Positions 1 through 8,404 of a stretch of DNA of 64,000 nt are shown in pieces. The stretch lies in contig NZ_CP045702.1 of NCBI RefSeq assembly GCF_014216315.1, positions 3,720,001 to 3,784,000 of the forward strand. Direction: 5' to 3'. Source of the DNA: Streptomyces finlayi (GTDB lineage Bacteria; Actinomycetota; Actinomycetes; Streptomycetales; Streptomycetaceae). The notes under the pieces are model-generated. The model was not told the DNA's origin and searched no databases. It saw only the letters and a list, made by a program, of their open reading frames with translations. Made by a program: the position numbers and the translations under genes. Numbering within the stretch: position 1 is the first letter of the stretch; the number at the start of each line of letters is the position of its first letter.

Positions 1-1056
1 CACGCGGAGCTCGGGCACATCGAGACCGTGCCGCGCAGCGCCACCTCGTACGGCCGCATCCTCGACGGACTGCCGGACGCCCAGGGCCCGCTGACCAACC
101 CCGATCTGCTCGGCGACGAGAACCTCGACCCGCGCCACCGCGAGGTCGCCGCCCGGCTCGGCTACGCCGCGAGCTACGCCCTGCCGCTCGCCACCGACGC
201 CGCAGGCCGGCTCGGGGCGGCCGTCTGGCTCTACGACGAACCCGCCGAACCGCTGGAACGCCAGCGCCACCTCGTCGGTCTCTACGTCCGGTACGCCACG
301 GAGCACCTGGCCCGGCTGCTGGAGCTCGAACGGGCCCGCGCCGACGTGGCGATCCTCGCCGAGGAACTGCTGCCGAGCAGGCTGCCACGGACCCCCGGGG
401 TCCAACTGGCCGCCCGCCACAGGGCCGCGCCCCAGGGCGGCGGGGACTGGTACGACGCCCTGCCGCTGCCGGACGGCGCGCTCGGTCTCGCGGTCGGTTC
501 GGTCGGCGGTTCGGGCCCGGGCGCGCTCGCCACCATGGGCCGGCTGCGGGCGAGTCTGCGGGCGTACGCCGTGATGGAGGGCGAGGACCCCGTCGCCGTA
601 CTCTCCGATCTGGAGCTGCTGCTGCGGCTGACCGAGTCTGCCAGGGCCGCCACCGCCCTCTTCGCCTACTGCGAGCCCGCCCGGCGCAGGATCGTGCTGG
701 CCGGGGCAGGGCACAGCCCGCCCCTCGTCATCGGTGACCGCCGCACCGAGTTCGTGGAGACCACGCTGTCGGCACCTCTGGGCATGCTCGCCTGCTGGGA
801 GGCACCGAGCGTGGAGTTCACCCCCGAGCCGGGCGAGACCGTACTCCTCTACACCGACGGCCTGCTGCGACGCACCGGCGACGCGATGGACCGGGCGTTC
901 GCCCGGCTGCACTCGGCGGCGTCCTGCGTACCCAAGGCCGCGCGGCGCGATCCGGGCGCGATCGCCGACCATGTGCTGCGGGCGATGCTGCCGGAGGGCC
1001 TGGACCAGGGCGACGGCACCGAGGACGTCGTGATCCTGGCCGCCCACTTCGACTGA
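1..1056 (+). CDS. SpoIIE-type PP2C phosphatase, 5'-truncated by the window edge
   Basis: The frame is open from base 1, so the GTG at 28 is probably internal and the true start lies upstream. The visible part has a GAF-like segment followed by a PP2C/SpoIIE domain with GGGDWYDALPLPDG, the later LLYTDGLLR motif and a TEDVVILA terminus. Such proteins dephosphorylate anti-sigma-factor antagonists in the cytoplasm. The motif that is normally G-D-V-x-G-H-G reads GSVGGSG here, so a metal-binding aspartate seems replaced by serine and activity may be weak or lost. A separate HATPase-type protein lies nearby at 2721-3329; a partnership is only a guess. Confidence 0.8.
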   Translation, partial: HAELGHIETVPRSATSYGRILDGLPDAQGPLTNPDLLGDENLDPRHREVAARLGYAASYALPLATDAAGRLGAAVWLYDEPAEPLERQRHLVGLYVRYATEHLARLLELERARADVAILAEELLPSRLPRTPGVQLAARHRAAPQGGGDWYDALPLPDGALGLAVGSVGGSGPGALATMGRLRASLRAYAVMEGEDPVAVLSDLELLLRLTESARAATALFAYCEPARRRIVLAGAGHSPPLVIGDRRTEFVETTLSAPLGMLACWEAPSVEFTPEPGETVLLYTDGLLRRTGDAMDRAFARLHSAASCVPKAARRDPGAIADHVLRAMLPEGLDQGDGTEDVVILAAHFD

Positions 1057-1192
1057 CCGATGCCGTACCGGACGCCGGGGCCGATGAAGCCCAGGTCCCG
1101 CGCGGTCGTGTAAGTGGTCTTCCGGCCCTGGACCCCCTTCCGTACGCCCGTACGATGGGGAGTGGTCCAGTGTCGTATCAAGGAGACAAATC

Positions 1193-2674
1193 GTGTCTGA
1201 GGAGCTCATCCCGGAGAACCCGGAGCCGGAGACCGAAGAAGCAGAGCCGATCAAGCGGCGGAAGAACGGCCTGTACCCGGGCATTTCCGATGAGCTCGCC
1301 GACAACATGAAGTCGGGCTGGGCCGACACCGAGCTGCACGGCCTGGAGCCGATCGCCCAGGCCGGGTACACCGCCACCCGTCGCGCCGCGCTCTCCGCAC
1401 GCTTCCCCGGCGAGCGTCTGATCATTCCCTCGGGCAACCTCAAGACCCGTTCGAACGACACCGAGTACGCCTTCCGCGCCTCCACCGAGTACGCGTACCT
1501 CACCGGTGACCAGACCCACGACAGCGTCCTGGTCCTGGAGCCCAAGGGCTCCGGGGACACGGCCGGACACGAGGCGACCGTCTACCTCCTGCCCCGCTCC
1601 GACCGTGAGAACGGCGAGTTCTGGCTCGACGGCCAGGGCGAACTGTGGGTCGGCCGGCGCCACTCCCTCACCGAGGCCGAGCAGGTGCTGGGCATACCGG
1701 CGAAGGACGTCCGTGAGCTCCCGGCCGCGCTGGCCGAGGCCACCGGACCCGTGCGCAACGTCCGCGGGCACGACGCCGGCATCGAGGCCGCACTGACCGA
1801 CAAGGTCACCGCGGAGCGCGACGAGGAGCTGCGCGTCCACCTCTCCGAGGCCCGCCTGGTGAAGGACGCCTTCGAGATCGCGGAACTGCGGAAGGCCTGC
1901 GAGATCACCGCCCGCGGCTTCGAGGACGTCGTGAAGGTCCTCGACAAGGCCGAGGCGACGAGCGAGCGCTACATCGAGGGCACCTTCTTCCTGCGCGCCC
2001 GCATCGAGGGCAACGACATCGGCTACGGCTCGATCTGCGCCGCCGGGCCGCACGCCACCACCCTGCACTGGGTGCGCAACGACGGCGCCGTCCGCTCCGG
2101 CGAACTGCTGCTGCTCGACGCGGGCGTGGAGACCAATGACCTCTACACCGCCGATGTGACGCGCACCCTTCCCATCAACGGCACGTTCACGCCGCTCCAA
2201 CGGAAGATCTACGACGCGGTGTACGAGGCGCAGGAAGCGGGCATCGCGGCCGTCAGGCCCGGCGCCGACTACCGCGACTTCCACGACGCCGCGCAGCGCG
2301 TGCTCGCCGAGAAGCTCGTCGAGTGGGGCCTACTCGGCGACCTGTCCGTGGACAAGGTCCTGGAGCTCGGCCTCCAGCGCCGCTGGACCCTGCACGGCAC
2401 CGGTCACATGCTCGGCATGGACGTCCACGACTGCGCCGCGGCCCGCACCGAGGCGTACGTCAACGGCGTCCTGGAGCCCGGTGTGTGCCTCACGGTCGAG
2501 CCCGGTCTGTACTTCCAGGCCGACGACCTGACCGTGCCCGAGGAGTACCGCGGCATCGGCGTACGGATCGAGGACGACATCCTCGTCACCGAGGACGGCA
2601 ACCGGAACCTGTCCGACCAGCTGCCGCGCCGGTCCGACGAGGTCGAGGCGTGGATGGCCCGGCTCAAGGGCTGA
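1193..2674 (+). CDS. pepP: Xaa-Pro aminopeptidase (aminopeptidase P, M24B)
   Basis: The 493-residue product has the N-terminal aminopeptidase-P domain (residues about 40-190) and a C-terminal pita-bread domain. Metal-ligand segments are visible as LLLDAGVE, YTADVTRTLP, HGTGHMLGMDVHD, TVEPGLYF and GVRIEDDILVT. The enzyme is a cytoplasmic dinuclear metallopeptidase that removes an N-terminal residue preceding proline. The GTG start is set by AAGGAG seven bases upstream. The first 35 residues are acidic and probably disordered. It is transcribed alone and converges on the next gene, 46 bases away. Confidence 0.95.
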   Translation: MSEELIPENPEPETEEAEPIKRRKNGLYPGISDELADNMKSGWADTELHGLEPIAQAGYTATRRAALSARFPGERLIIPSGNLKTRSNDTEYAFRASTEYAYLTGDQTHDSVLVLEPKGSGDTAGHEATVYLLPRSDRENGEFWLDGQGELWVGRRHSLTEAEQVLGIPAKDVRELPAALAEATGPVRNVRGHDAGIEAALTDKVTAERDEELRVHLSEARLVKDAFEIAELRKACEITARGFEDVVKVLDKAEATSERYIEGTFFLRARIEGNDIGYGSICAAGPHATTLHWVRNDGAVRSGELLLLDAGVETNDLYTADVTRTLPINGTFTPLQRKIYDAVYEAQEAGIAAVRPGADYRDFHDAAQRVLAEKLVEWGLLGDLSVDKVLELGLQRRWTLHGTGHMLGMDVHDCAAARTEAYVNGVLEPGVCLTVEPGLYFQADDLTVPEEYRGIGVRIEDDILVTEDGNRNLSDQLPRRSDEVEAWMARLKG

Positions 2675-2720
2675 CCCGCAGGGCGACGGACCGTCGTACC
2701 AGCGCCGGGGGGCGCGCCGC

Positions 2721-3329
2721 TCAGCACACCATGAGCAGCGTGCCCTCCCGCCATTTCAGGACCTTGTCGAAGCTCACGACCGCGCCCCTGCCCGGCCGGT
2801 TGGCGAACTGGACGTGATCGGCGAGCTGTTCGATCAGACCGAGCCCGCGTCCGCTCTCCGCCGTGACGGTGGGCTGCCCGGCGGGCAGCCGCACCGCGGC
2901 CGACTCCTCCACGGGCTGATCGACGGCCGGATGACCGACGGCCGGGCAGACCTCCTCCAGGTGGACCGGAGGCCGCTGCGCGGCAGCGGGCTGTCTGCCG
3001 GCCGGACATTCGGCGGGCGGTTGCACGGCGGTGCGAAGCGCGGGCCGGGTGGGGAATCCGGGCCCCGAATCGGCGACTTCGATACGGCATTTCTCGCCGT
3101 CCAGATACGCGGTGACCCGGTACTGCTCACCGGAACCCGCGGCACCCTCGTCCCGGCGTTCCCCGCCGTGCTCCACGGCGTTCGCGCAGGCTTCGCTGAG
3201 CGCCACGGAGAGGTCGTAGGAGATGTCCGGATCGACGCCCGCGGTTTCCATGGTGCCCAGTAGGAAACGACGGGCGAGCGGAACGCTCGCGGCTTCGCGC
3301 CGCAAATGGAGTGACCACCACATGCTCAT
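2721..3329 (-). CDS. HATPase_c ATP-binding regulator (anti-sigma-factor-like)
   Basis: The 202-residue protein begins MSMWWSLHLRREAASVPLAR and contains the N-box SVALSEACANAVEHG and the G-box EVADSGPGF, then GRGLGLIEQLAD. This is the small GHKL ATPase layout of RsbW/SpoIIAB-like serine kinases common in streptomycetes, which bind or phosphorylate sigma-factor regulators. An insert of about 50 residues rich in Pro, Ala and Gln lies between the G1 and G2 boxes, which is longer than usual. AGGAGG seven bases upstream supports the ATG at 3329. It is divergent from the membrane protein at 3567. The target sigma factor cannot be read from the sequence. Confidence 0.85.
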   Translation of the reverse strand: MSMWWSLHLRREAASVPLARRFLLGTMETAGVDPDISYDLSVALSEACANAVEHGGERRDEGAAGSGEQYRVTAYLDGEKCRIEVADSGPGFPTRPALRTAVQPPAECPAGRQPAAAQRPPVHLEEVCPAVGHPAVDQPVEESAAVRLPAGQPTVTAESGRGLGLIEQLADHVQFANRPGRGAVVSFDKVLKWREGTLLMVC

Positions 3330-3566
3330 GCTCCAGCCTCCTGGCTGCGGCTCGACATACGGATACGTATTGCCGCACAGTGCCCCTTGTAAGCACGGAT
3401 CGGCCGCGACAGCATCCATTCGGCGGATGCGAATGTTCCGTATACCGGCTAGGGCCCGGCGGCCCGGCCCGCCCGAACAGGCACAACAGCCATCCATGCC
3501 GCAGGAAAGCGACCTTCCGGACCTGGCTGACGCAGTCCGTACACGCAGTGCGATGATGACCTCGCC

Positions 3567-4388
3567 ATGTCTATGCCCGTCGCACGAGCTGGAGCCGGTC
3601 TGCGGCTCATGAGGGCCGCGGTGTTCACCGCGGTCTGCGTCGTGCTGTCCGCGGCAGGGCATGCGCTCGCCTCGTGCGCGACCGTCCCGTGGTGGACCTT
3701 GCTCGCCGGTTTCCTCGGCCTCTTCGCGGTCATGGTTCCGCTCGCCGGGCGCGAGCGGTCCCTCCCGTCGATCGTTGTGGCGCTCACCGGCGCACAGCTC
3801 GTCCTGCACGTCCTCTTCGGACTGGGCAGCCACGGCACGGGCACCACGACGGCGTCCGCGGCCCGGACGGACAGTGACGCGCTCATCCGCTTCGCCGCCG
3901 GACTCGTCTGCGGCGAGGGGCCGTCCGGGCTGAGCGCCGCCGAGGCCCACCGCATCGTCACGGCCGCGGGTATCGACCCGTCGACCCTGGCCCAGGGCCA
4001 CACGCACGCCGCGGCGGACGCCCCGACCGGCCTCGCGGGACTCGCGGCCTCGTCCGGCATCCTGCCGAGTCTGCCCATGTTCCTCGGGCACTTCCTGGCC
4101 GCACTCGTGACCGGCTGGCTGCTGCGCCGGGGCGAGGTCGCTCTGTTCGGTCTCACCCGCCTCTCGGTGCAGAGCGCCCAGGAGTTCGCGGCCGGCGCCC
4201 AGCTGCGTGCCCTGCGCGCCGCGCTCGCGCTCGTACGCGCCCTGCTCGTCGGCCTTCCCGGACGGCGGACGACCGGGCCGCTCCTTCCCCGTACCGCCGC
4301 CGACGCACCCGCGCCCGCCACCGGGGACCCCTTGCAGCACATGGTGATCAGGCGCGGGCCTCCGGCCGTATACGTACGCGCAGCCTGA
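3567..4388 (+). CDS. Membrane protein at the head of the copper cluster
   Basis: I do not recognise a named family. The 273-residue product has three or four hydrophobic segments in the first 90 residues (AVFTAVCVVLSAAGHAL, WTLLAGFLGLFAVMVPL, SIVVALTGAQLVLHVLFGL). A loop containing HAAADAP follows, then another membrane segment (FLGHFLAALVTGWLL). Several histidines flank the membrane segments. It lies 123 bases upstream of the DUF1775 gene and shares its strand, so a role in copper handling or membrane anchoring is possible from context only. No clear ribosome-binding site precedes 3567; ATG at 3609 is an alternative. Confidence 0.7.
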   Translation: MSMPVARAGAGLRLMRAAVFTAVCVVLSAAGHALASCATVPWWTLLAGFLGLFAVMVPLAGRERSLPSIVVALTGAQLVLHVLFGLGSHGTGTTTASAARTDSDALIRFAAGLVCGEGPSGLSAAEAHRIVTAAGIDPSTLAQGHTHAAADAPTGLAGLAASSGILPSLPMFLGHFLAALVTGWLLRRGEVALFGLTRLSVQSAQEFAAGAQLRALRAALALVRALLVGLPGRRTTGPLLPRTAADAPAPATGDPLQHMVIRRGPPAVYVRAA

Positions 4389-4511
4389 CGCGACACCCTG
4401 CGCCGGAACACTCCGGCGTGGCCCGGATCCCCGGGAGAAAAGGTGTCGCGATGCCGTCGCGCACCGGCGCGCCGGACCACCCTTTTCCTCCTGCCTGTGG
4501 AGATTCCTGCC

Positions 4512-5255
4512 ATGAACGTTTCACGCATCGCCCTCGCCGGCGGCGTCGCCGCGTCCACCGTCCTGCTGCTCGCCGGCCCCGCGGCCGCGCACGTCAGCGT
4601 CCAGCCGCAGGGTGAGGCCGCCAAGGGCGGCTACGCCACCATCAACTTCAAGGTGCCGAACGAGCGCGACGACGCCTCCACCATCAAGATCGAAGTGAAC
4701 TTCCCGACCGAGCACCCGCTGTCCTCGGTCAGCCCGCAGGCGGTACCGGGCTGGAAGATCAAGGTCGACAAGGCGAAGCTGGACAAGCCCCTCGACGTGC
4801 ACGGCAAGAAGATCACCGAAGCCGTTTCGAAGGTCACCTGGACCTCGGACGGCAGCGAGATCGCCCCGGGCTACTTCCAGCAGTTCCCGCTCTCGGTCGG
4901 CCAGCTCCCCGAGGACACCGACCAGATGGTCTTCAAGGCCCTCCAGACGTACGACAACAAGGAAGTCGTCCGCTGGATCGAGGAGCCCACCGCGGACGGC
5001 GAGGAGCCCGAGAGCCCGGCCCCCGTGCTCAAGCTGACCGCCGCCGCGGCCGACGCGCACGGCGCCGCGGCCTCCGACGACAAGAGCGCCCACGCGACGG
5101 ACGACAAGTCCACCGAGGACACGAAGGCGTCCGACGCCACGGCCTCGGCCGACACCAGCGACAGCACCGCACGGATCCTGGGTGTCGTCGGCATCGTCGT
5201 AGGCGTCGCCGGGGTCGCGTTCGGAGTTCTCGCGGGCCGCCGCCGCACCGTCTGA
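4512..5255 (+). CDS. YcnI-like DUF1775 copper-binding protein
   Basis: A Sec signal peptide (AGGVAASTVLLLAGPAAA) is followed by AHVSVQPQG. Cleavage there would leave His as the first mature residue, the feature used for Cu(II) binding in Bacillus YcnI. The DUF1775 beta-sandwich follows, then a low-complexity Asp/Ser/Thr/Ala stretch (about residues 180-215) and a C-terminal membrane helix ending GRRRTV, so the protein is anchored on the outer face. ATG 4512 is preferred because the signal peptide starts there; an in-frame GTG at 4443 would add 23 basic residues. It heads the sco-ecuC-copCD run. Confidence 0.9.
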   Translation: MNVSRIALAGGVAASTVLLLAGPAAAHVSVQPQGEAAKGGYATINFKVPNERDDASTIKIEVNFPTEHPLSSVSPQAVPGWKIKVDKAKLDKPLDVHGKKITEAVSKVTWTSDGSEIAPGYFQQFPLSVGQLPEDTDQMVFKALQTYDNKEVVRWIEEPTADGEEPESPAPVLKLTAAAADAHGAAASDDKSAHATDDKSTEDTKASDATASADTSDSTARILGVVGIVVGVAGVAFGVLAGRRRTV

Positions 5256-5299
5256 CACCCGAAGCAGCACTCGCACCACAGACCAGGAAACAATTCTCC

Positions 5300-5956
5300 A
5301 TGCGCACCAAGAAGACGATGCTGGCCGCGGCGCTCGCCGCCGCGGCCGCACTGACGCTGTCGTCATGCGGCAGCGGGACCGACTCGGCCAAGCAGCCCGT
5401 CGCCGATGTCTCCATGGACACCAGTGACAAGGCCGCGACCGTACTCGACCAGCCGTTCACCAAGCCCGACCTCGTCCTCACCGACACGCACGGCAAGAAG
5501 TTCGACCTCCGCGAGCAGACCAAGGGCAAGCCGACGCTCATCTACTTCGGCTACACCCACTGTCCCGACGTCTGCCCGCTGACCATGAGCAACATCTCGC
5601 TCGCCAAGCGCGCCCTGCCCAAGGCCGACCAGGACAAGCTCCAGGTCGTCTTCGTCACCACAGACCCCGAACGCGACACCCCGTCGTCCCTGGGCAGCTG
5701 GCTCAAGGCCCAGGACCCCACCTTCATCGGACTCACCGGCGACTTCCCGACCATCCAGGCGGGCGCCCGGCAGATCGGCATCGGCATCGACCCGCCGAAG
5801 GCGGAGAAGGACGGCACCGTCGTATCGATGCACGGCGCCCAGGTGGTCGCGTTCTCCCCGAAGACCGACAAGGGGTACGTGCTGTACGGCGAGGACACCA
5901 CGTCCGACGACTACACGAAGGACCTCCCGAAGCTGATCACGGGGGCCACCCCGTGA
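5300..5956 (+). CDS. sco: Sco/SenC copper chaperone lipoprotein
   Basis: The 218-residue lipoprotein has a lipobox LTLSSC near residue 22 and a thioredoxin-like fold. The copper-binding motif HCPDVCP (Cys near residues 88 and 92) and a distal histidine in VSMHGAQV supply the three ligands typical of Sco1. Sco proteins deliver copper to the CuA site of cytochrome c oxidase and, in Streptomyces lividans, act in a copper route that supports morphological development. The gene overlaps the next by four bases (GTGA), implying translational coupling to ecuC. Confidence 0.93.
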   Translation: MRTKKTMLAAALAAAAALTLSSCGSGTDSAKQPVADVSMDTSDKAATVLDQPFTKPDLVLTDTHGKKFDLREQTKGKPTLIYFGYTHCPDVCPLTMSNISLAKRALPKADQDKLQVVFVTTDPERDTPSSLGSWLKAQDPTFIGLTGDFPTIQAGARQIGIGIDPPKAEKDGTVVSMHGAQVVAFSPKTDKGYVLYGEDTTSDDYTKDLPKLITGATP

Positions 5957-6399
5957 ACCGCCGCTCCGCTCTCGTCGGCGTCCTGGCCCTCACCACGGGT
6001 CTGACGCTGGCGGGGTGCTCCTCGGACAGCAAGCCGGAACTGAAGGTGACCGGTGCCTTCATGCCGCAGCCCGTCAGCGACATGGCGGCCGGGTTCCTCG
6101 TCGTGAAGAACAGCGGGGAGGCGACCGACCGGCTCACCTCCGTGACCAGTCCGCTCTCGGACAACGTCACGATCCACGAGACGAGGAACCGGACCATGCG
6201 CATGGTCAGTTCCTTCGAAGTGCCCGCCGGCGGCGAACTGCATCTTGAACGCGGTGGCAAACACATCATGTTCATGAAGCTCAAGCAGCGGCCCAAGCAG
6301 GGCGAGAAGATCTCTCTGGAACTGCGTTTCGAGAAGGCCGGCCCCATCACGGTCGACGTTCCCGTCAGGGAGACCACCTACAACCCGAAGAAGCAGTGA
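5953..6399 (+). CDS. ecuC: PCuAC/DUF461 extracellular copper chaperone
   Basis: The 148-residue lipoprotein has a lipobox LTLAGC and the Cu(I)-binding histidine/methionine series HETRNRTMRMV ... HIMFMKLKQ, matching the H-M-X(n)-H-X-M pattern of PCuAC proteins. It is predicted to pass Cu(I) to the neighbouring Sco outside the membrane. In S. lividans the equivalent protein is called ECuC; I assign the symbol from motif plus gene order, not from an alignment. The GTG start overlaps the sco stop. Confidence 0.9.
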   Translation: MNRRSALVGVLALTTGLTLAGCSSDSKPELKVTGAFMPQPVSDMAAGFLVVKNSGEATDRLTSVTSPLSDNVTIHETRNRTMRMVSSFEVPAGGELHLERGGKHIMFMKLKQRPKQGEKISLELRFEKAGPITVDVPVRETTYNPKKQ

Positions 6400-6413
6400 G
6401 GGACTGACGCACC

Positions 6414-8378
6414 ATGACAGCCACCGCCCCGCGCTTCGCGCCGCACCCGATACGCCGGCCGCTCGCCGCCCTCGCGCTCCTCGCCACCCTGACCGGCCTG
6501 TTGTTCGGCCTGGTGCTGGCGGGCGCGAGCCCCGCGTCCGCGCACGCCGCCCTCACCGGGAGCGACCCGCAGTCCGGGGCGGTGGTCGACACCGCACCCG
6601 AGGAGGTCACGCTCACCTTCTCCGAGCAGATCGCCGTCGGCGACGACTCGATCCGCGTCCTCGACCCCCAGGGACGACGCGCGGACGACGGTGCGCCGCG
6701 CGAGGTGGGGAGCGGTGGAGCCGTCCAGTACGGCGTCCGGCTCCTCGCAGGTCTGCCCGACGGCACCTACACCGTGGCCTGGCAGGCGGTCTCCGCGGAC
6801 AGCCACCCGGTCGCCGGTGCCTTCACGTTCTCTGTCGGCGCCCCCTCGGACACCACCGTCGCCCTGCCTTCGGGCGGGGCCGGCGACGGACTGGTCGGCA
6901 CGCTCTACGGCATCGCGCGCTATGCCGCGTACGCCGGGTTCATCGTGCTGGCGGGTGGTGCGGCCTTCGTGCTCGCCTGCTGGCGGCGGGGTGCGGGCGA
7001 GCGTCCGCTGCAACGCCTGGTCGTGCGCGGCTGGCTCACCCTGACCGCGGCCACCCTGGCCATGCTGGTGCTGCGCAGCCCGTACACCGGTTCCGGCGAA
7101 CTCTCGGACGTCTTCGATCTCAACGGGCTGCAGGCCGTGCTCGACACCAAGCCGGGGGCCGCTCTGGTCTCCCGGCTGCTGCTGCTCGGGGCCGCCGCGC
7201 TCTTCGTCGCCGTCCTGTTCGGCGGGTACGCCAGACGTGAGGACGAGACGGAGCGGAAGGACCTCACCTTCGGGCTCGCCATCGGCGGCACGGTCGTCGC
7301 CGCCGGGATCGCCGGCACCTGGGCCCTCGCGGAGCACGCGTCGACCGGCATCCAGCCGGGCATCGCCATGCCGGTCGACGTCCTGCACCTGCTGGCCGTC
7401 GCGGCCTGGCTGGGTGGCCTCGTCACCCTTCTGGTCGCCCTGTACCGGACGCCCTCGGTCGAGAGCTCCGCCGTACGACGCTTCTCCCGGGTGGCGTTCG
7501 TGAGCGTGGTGGTCCTCGCCGCCACCGGGATCTACCAGTCCTGGCGCCAGGTCGGTTCCTGGTCGGCGCTGACCGGTACGCAGTACGGGCAGCTCCTGAT
7601 CGTCAAGGCGGCCCTGGTGGCCCTCCTTGTCGGTGTCGCCTGGATCTCCCGCCGCTGGACCTCCCGGCTTACGGAGAGCGCGCAGAGCACGGAGAGCACA
7701 GGGAGTACAGGGAGCGCCGAGAACGCCGCGGATTCAGCGGACGACGCGGAGGGGGGCGCGTCGGCCCCGGTGACGGCGGGAACGGATACCGAGGACGTCA
7801 CCCCCGATCGCGCCGCCCAGCTCGCCCGTCAGCGTGCCGCCCTGACGGCGACCAGGAAGAAGCGTGTCCGCGACGCCGATCCGGGCCGCTCGGGACTGCG
7901 GCGCTCGGTACTCACGGAGACCGCAATCGCCGTCGTCCTGCTCGCGGTCACGACCGTGCTGACCTCCACCGAGCCGGGGCGTACGGAGGAGGACGCCTCC
8001 CGCGGTGCGGCTGCGGCGGCCGTCCCGGCGAACGGGACCCCGGTCAATCTGAGCATGCCCTTCGATACCGGCGGCCGGAACGGCAAGGGGACCGTACGGC
8101 TGGACTTCGAGCCCGGCCGTGTCGGCGCCAACCAGCTGCACATCTGGGTCAAGGGGGCCGGCGGAAAGCCGCTGGACGTCCCTGAGGTGAAGGTGGCCCT
8201 CACGCTGAAGTCCAAGGACATCGGCCCGCTGCCGGTCGTCCCCGACCACCTCGCCGACGGCCACTGGACGGCCGACGGCATCCAGATCCCGATGGGCGGC
8301 GACTGGACGATCTCCGTGACCGTACGGACTTCGGACATCGACCAGACGACCATCGACAAGAACGCCAAGATCGGCTGA
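6414..8378 (+). CDS. CopC-CopD fusion copper protein
   Basis: The 654-residue protein starts with a signal peptide ending ASPASA|HAALTGSDPQ, giving a CopC domain with His as residue 1 of the mature chain (residues about 43-140). A CopD membrane domain of about eight helices follows (residues about 160-420). Then comes a Ser/Thr/Glu/Ala-rich cytoplasmic loop, one more helix and an extracytoplasmic C-terminal beta domain. CopC binds copper outside and CopD is thought to move it across the membrane. It follows ecuC by 14 bases and precedes dtpA, so it belongs to the same operon. Confidence 0.93.
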   Translation: MTATAPRFAPHPIRRPLAALALLATLTGLLFGLVLAGASPASAHAALTGSDPQSGAVVDTAPEEVTLTFSEQIAVGDDSIRVLDPQGRRADDGAPREVGSGGAVQYGVRLLAGLPDGTYTVAWQAVSADSHPVAGAFTFSVGAPSDTTVALPSGGAGDGLVGTLYGIARYAAYAGFIVLAGGAAFVLACWRRGAGERPLQRLVVRGWLTLTAATLAMLVLRSPYTGSGELSDVFDLNGLQAVLDTKPGAALVSRLLLLGAAALFVAVLFGGYARREDETERKDLTFGLAIGGTVVAAGIAGTWALAEHASTGIQPGIAMPVDVLHLLAVAAWLGGLVTLLVALYRTPSVESSAVRRFSRVAFVSVVVLAATGIYQSWRQVGSWSALTGTQYGQLLIVKAALVALLVGVAWISRRWTSRLTESAQSTESTGSTGSAENAADSADDAEGGASAPVTAGTDTEDVTPDRAAQLARQRAALTATRKKRVRDADPGRSGLRRSVLTETAIAVVLLAVTTVLTSTEPGRTEEDASRGAAAAAVPANGTPVNLSMPFDTGGRNGKGTVRLDFEPGRVGANQLHIWVKGAGGKPLDVPEVKVALTLKSKDIGPLPVVPDHLADGHWTADGIQIPMGGDWTISVTVRTSDIDQTTIDKNAKIG

Positions 8379-8402
8379 GCAGGTTGAGCAGGTTGAGCAG
8401 GA
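8376..8402 (+). repeat. Three tandem 9-bp repeats at the copCD-dtpA junction
   Basis: TGAGCAGGT occurs twice in tandem, followed by a third copy ending in A instead of T. The first copy contains the copCD stop codon and the repeat supplies several weak AGG Shine-Dalgarno-like triplets before dtpA. Repeat-number change would alter the distance between stop and start. Confidence 0.8.
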
Positions 8403-8404
8403 AC

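Noticed and set aside
1178..2284. Long open frame antisense to pepP
   Set aside because: A typical shadow of high-GC third-position bias; no ribosome site or motif.
2721..4340. Long minus-strand frame extending the HATPase protein to over 500 residues
   Set aside because: The extension is antisense to the membrane protein gene, and AGGAGG plus the conserved N-terminus place the start at 3329.
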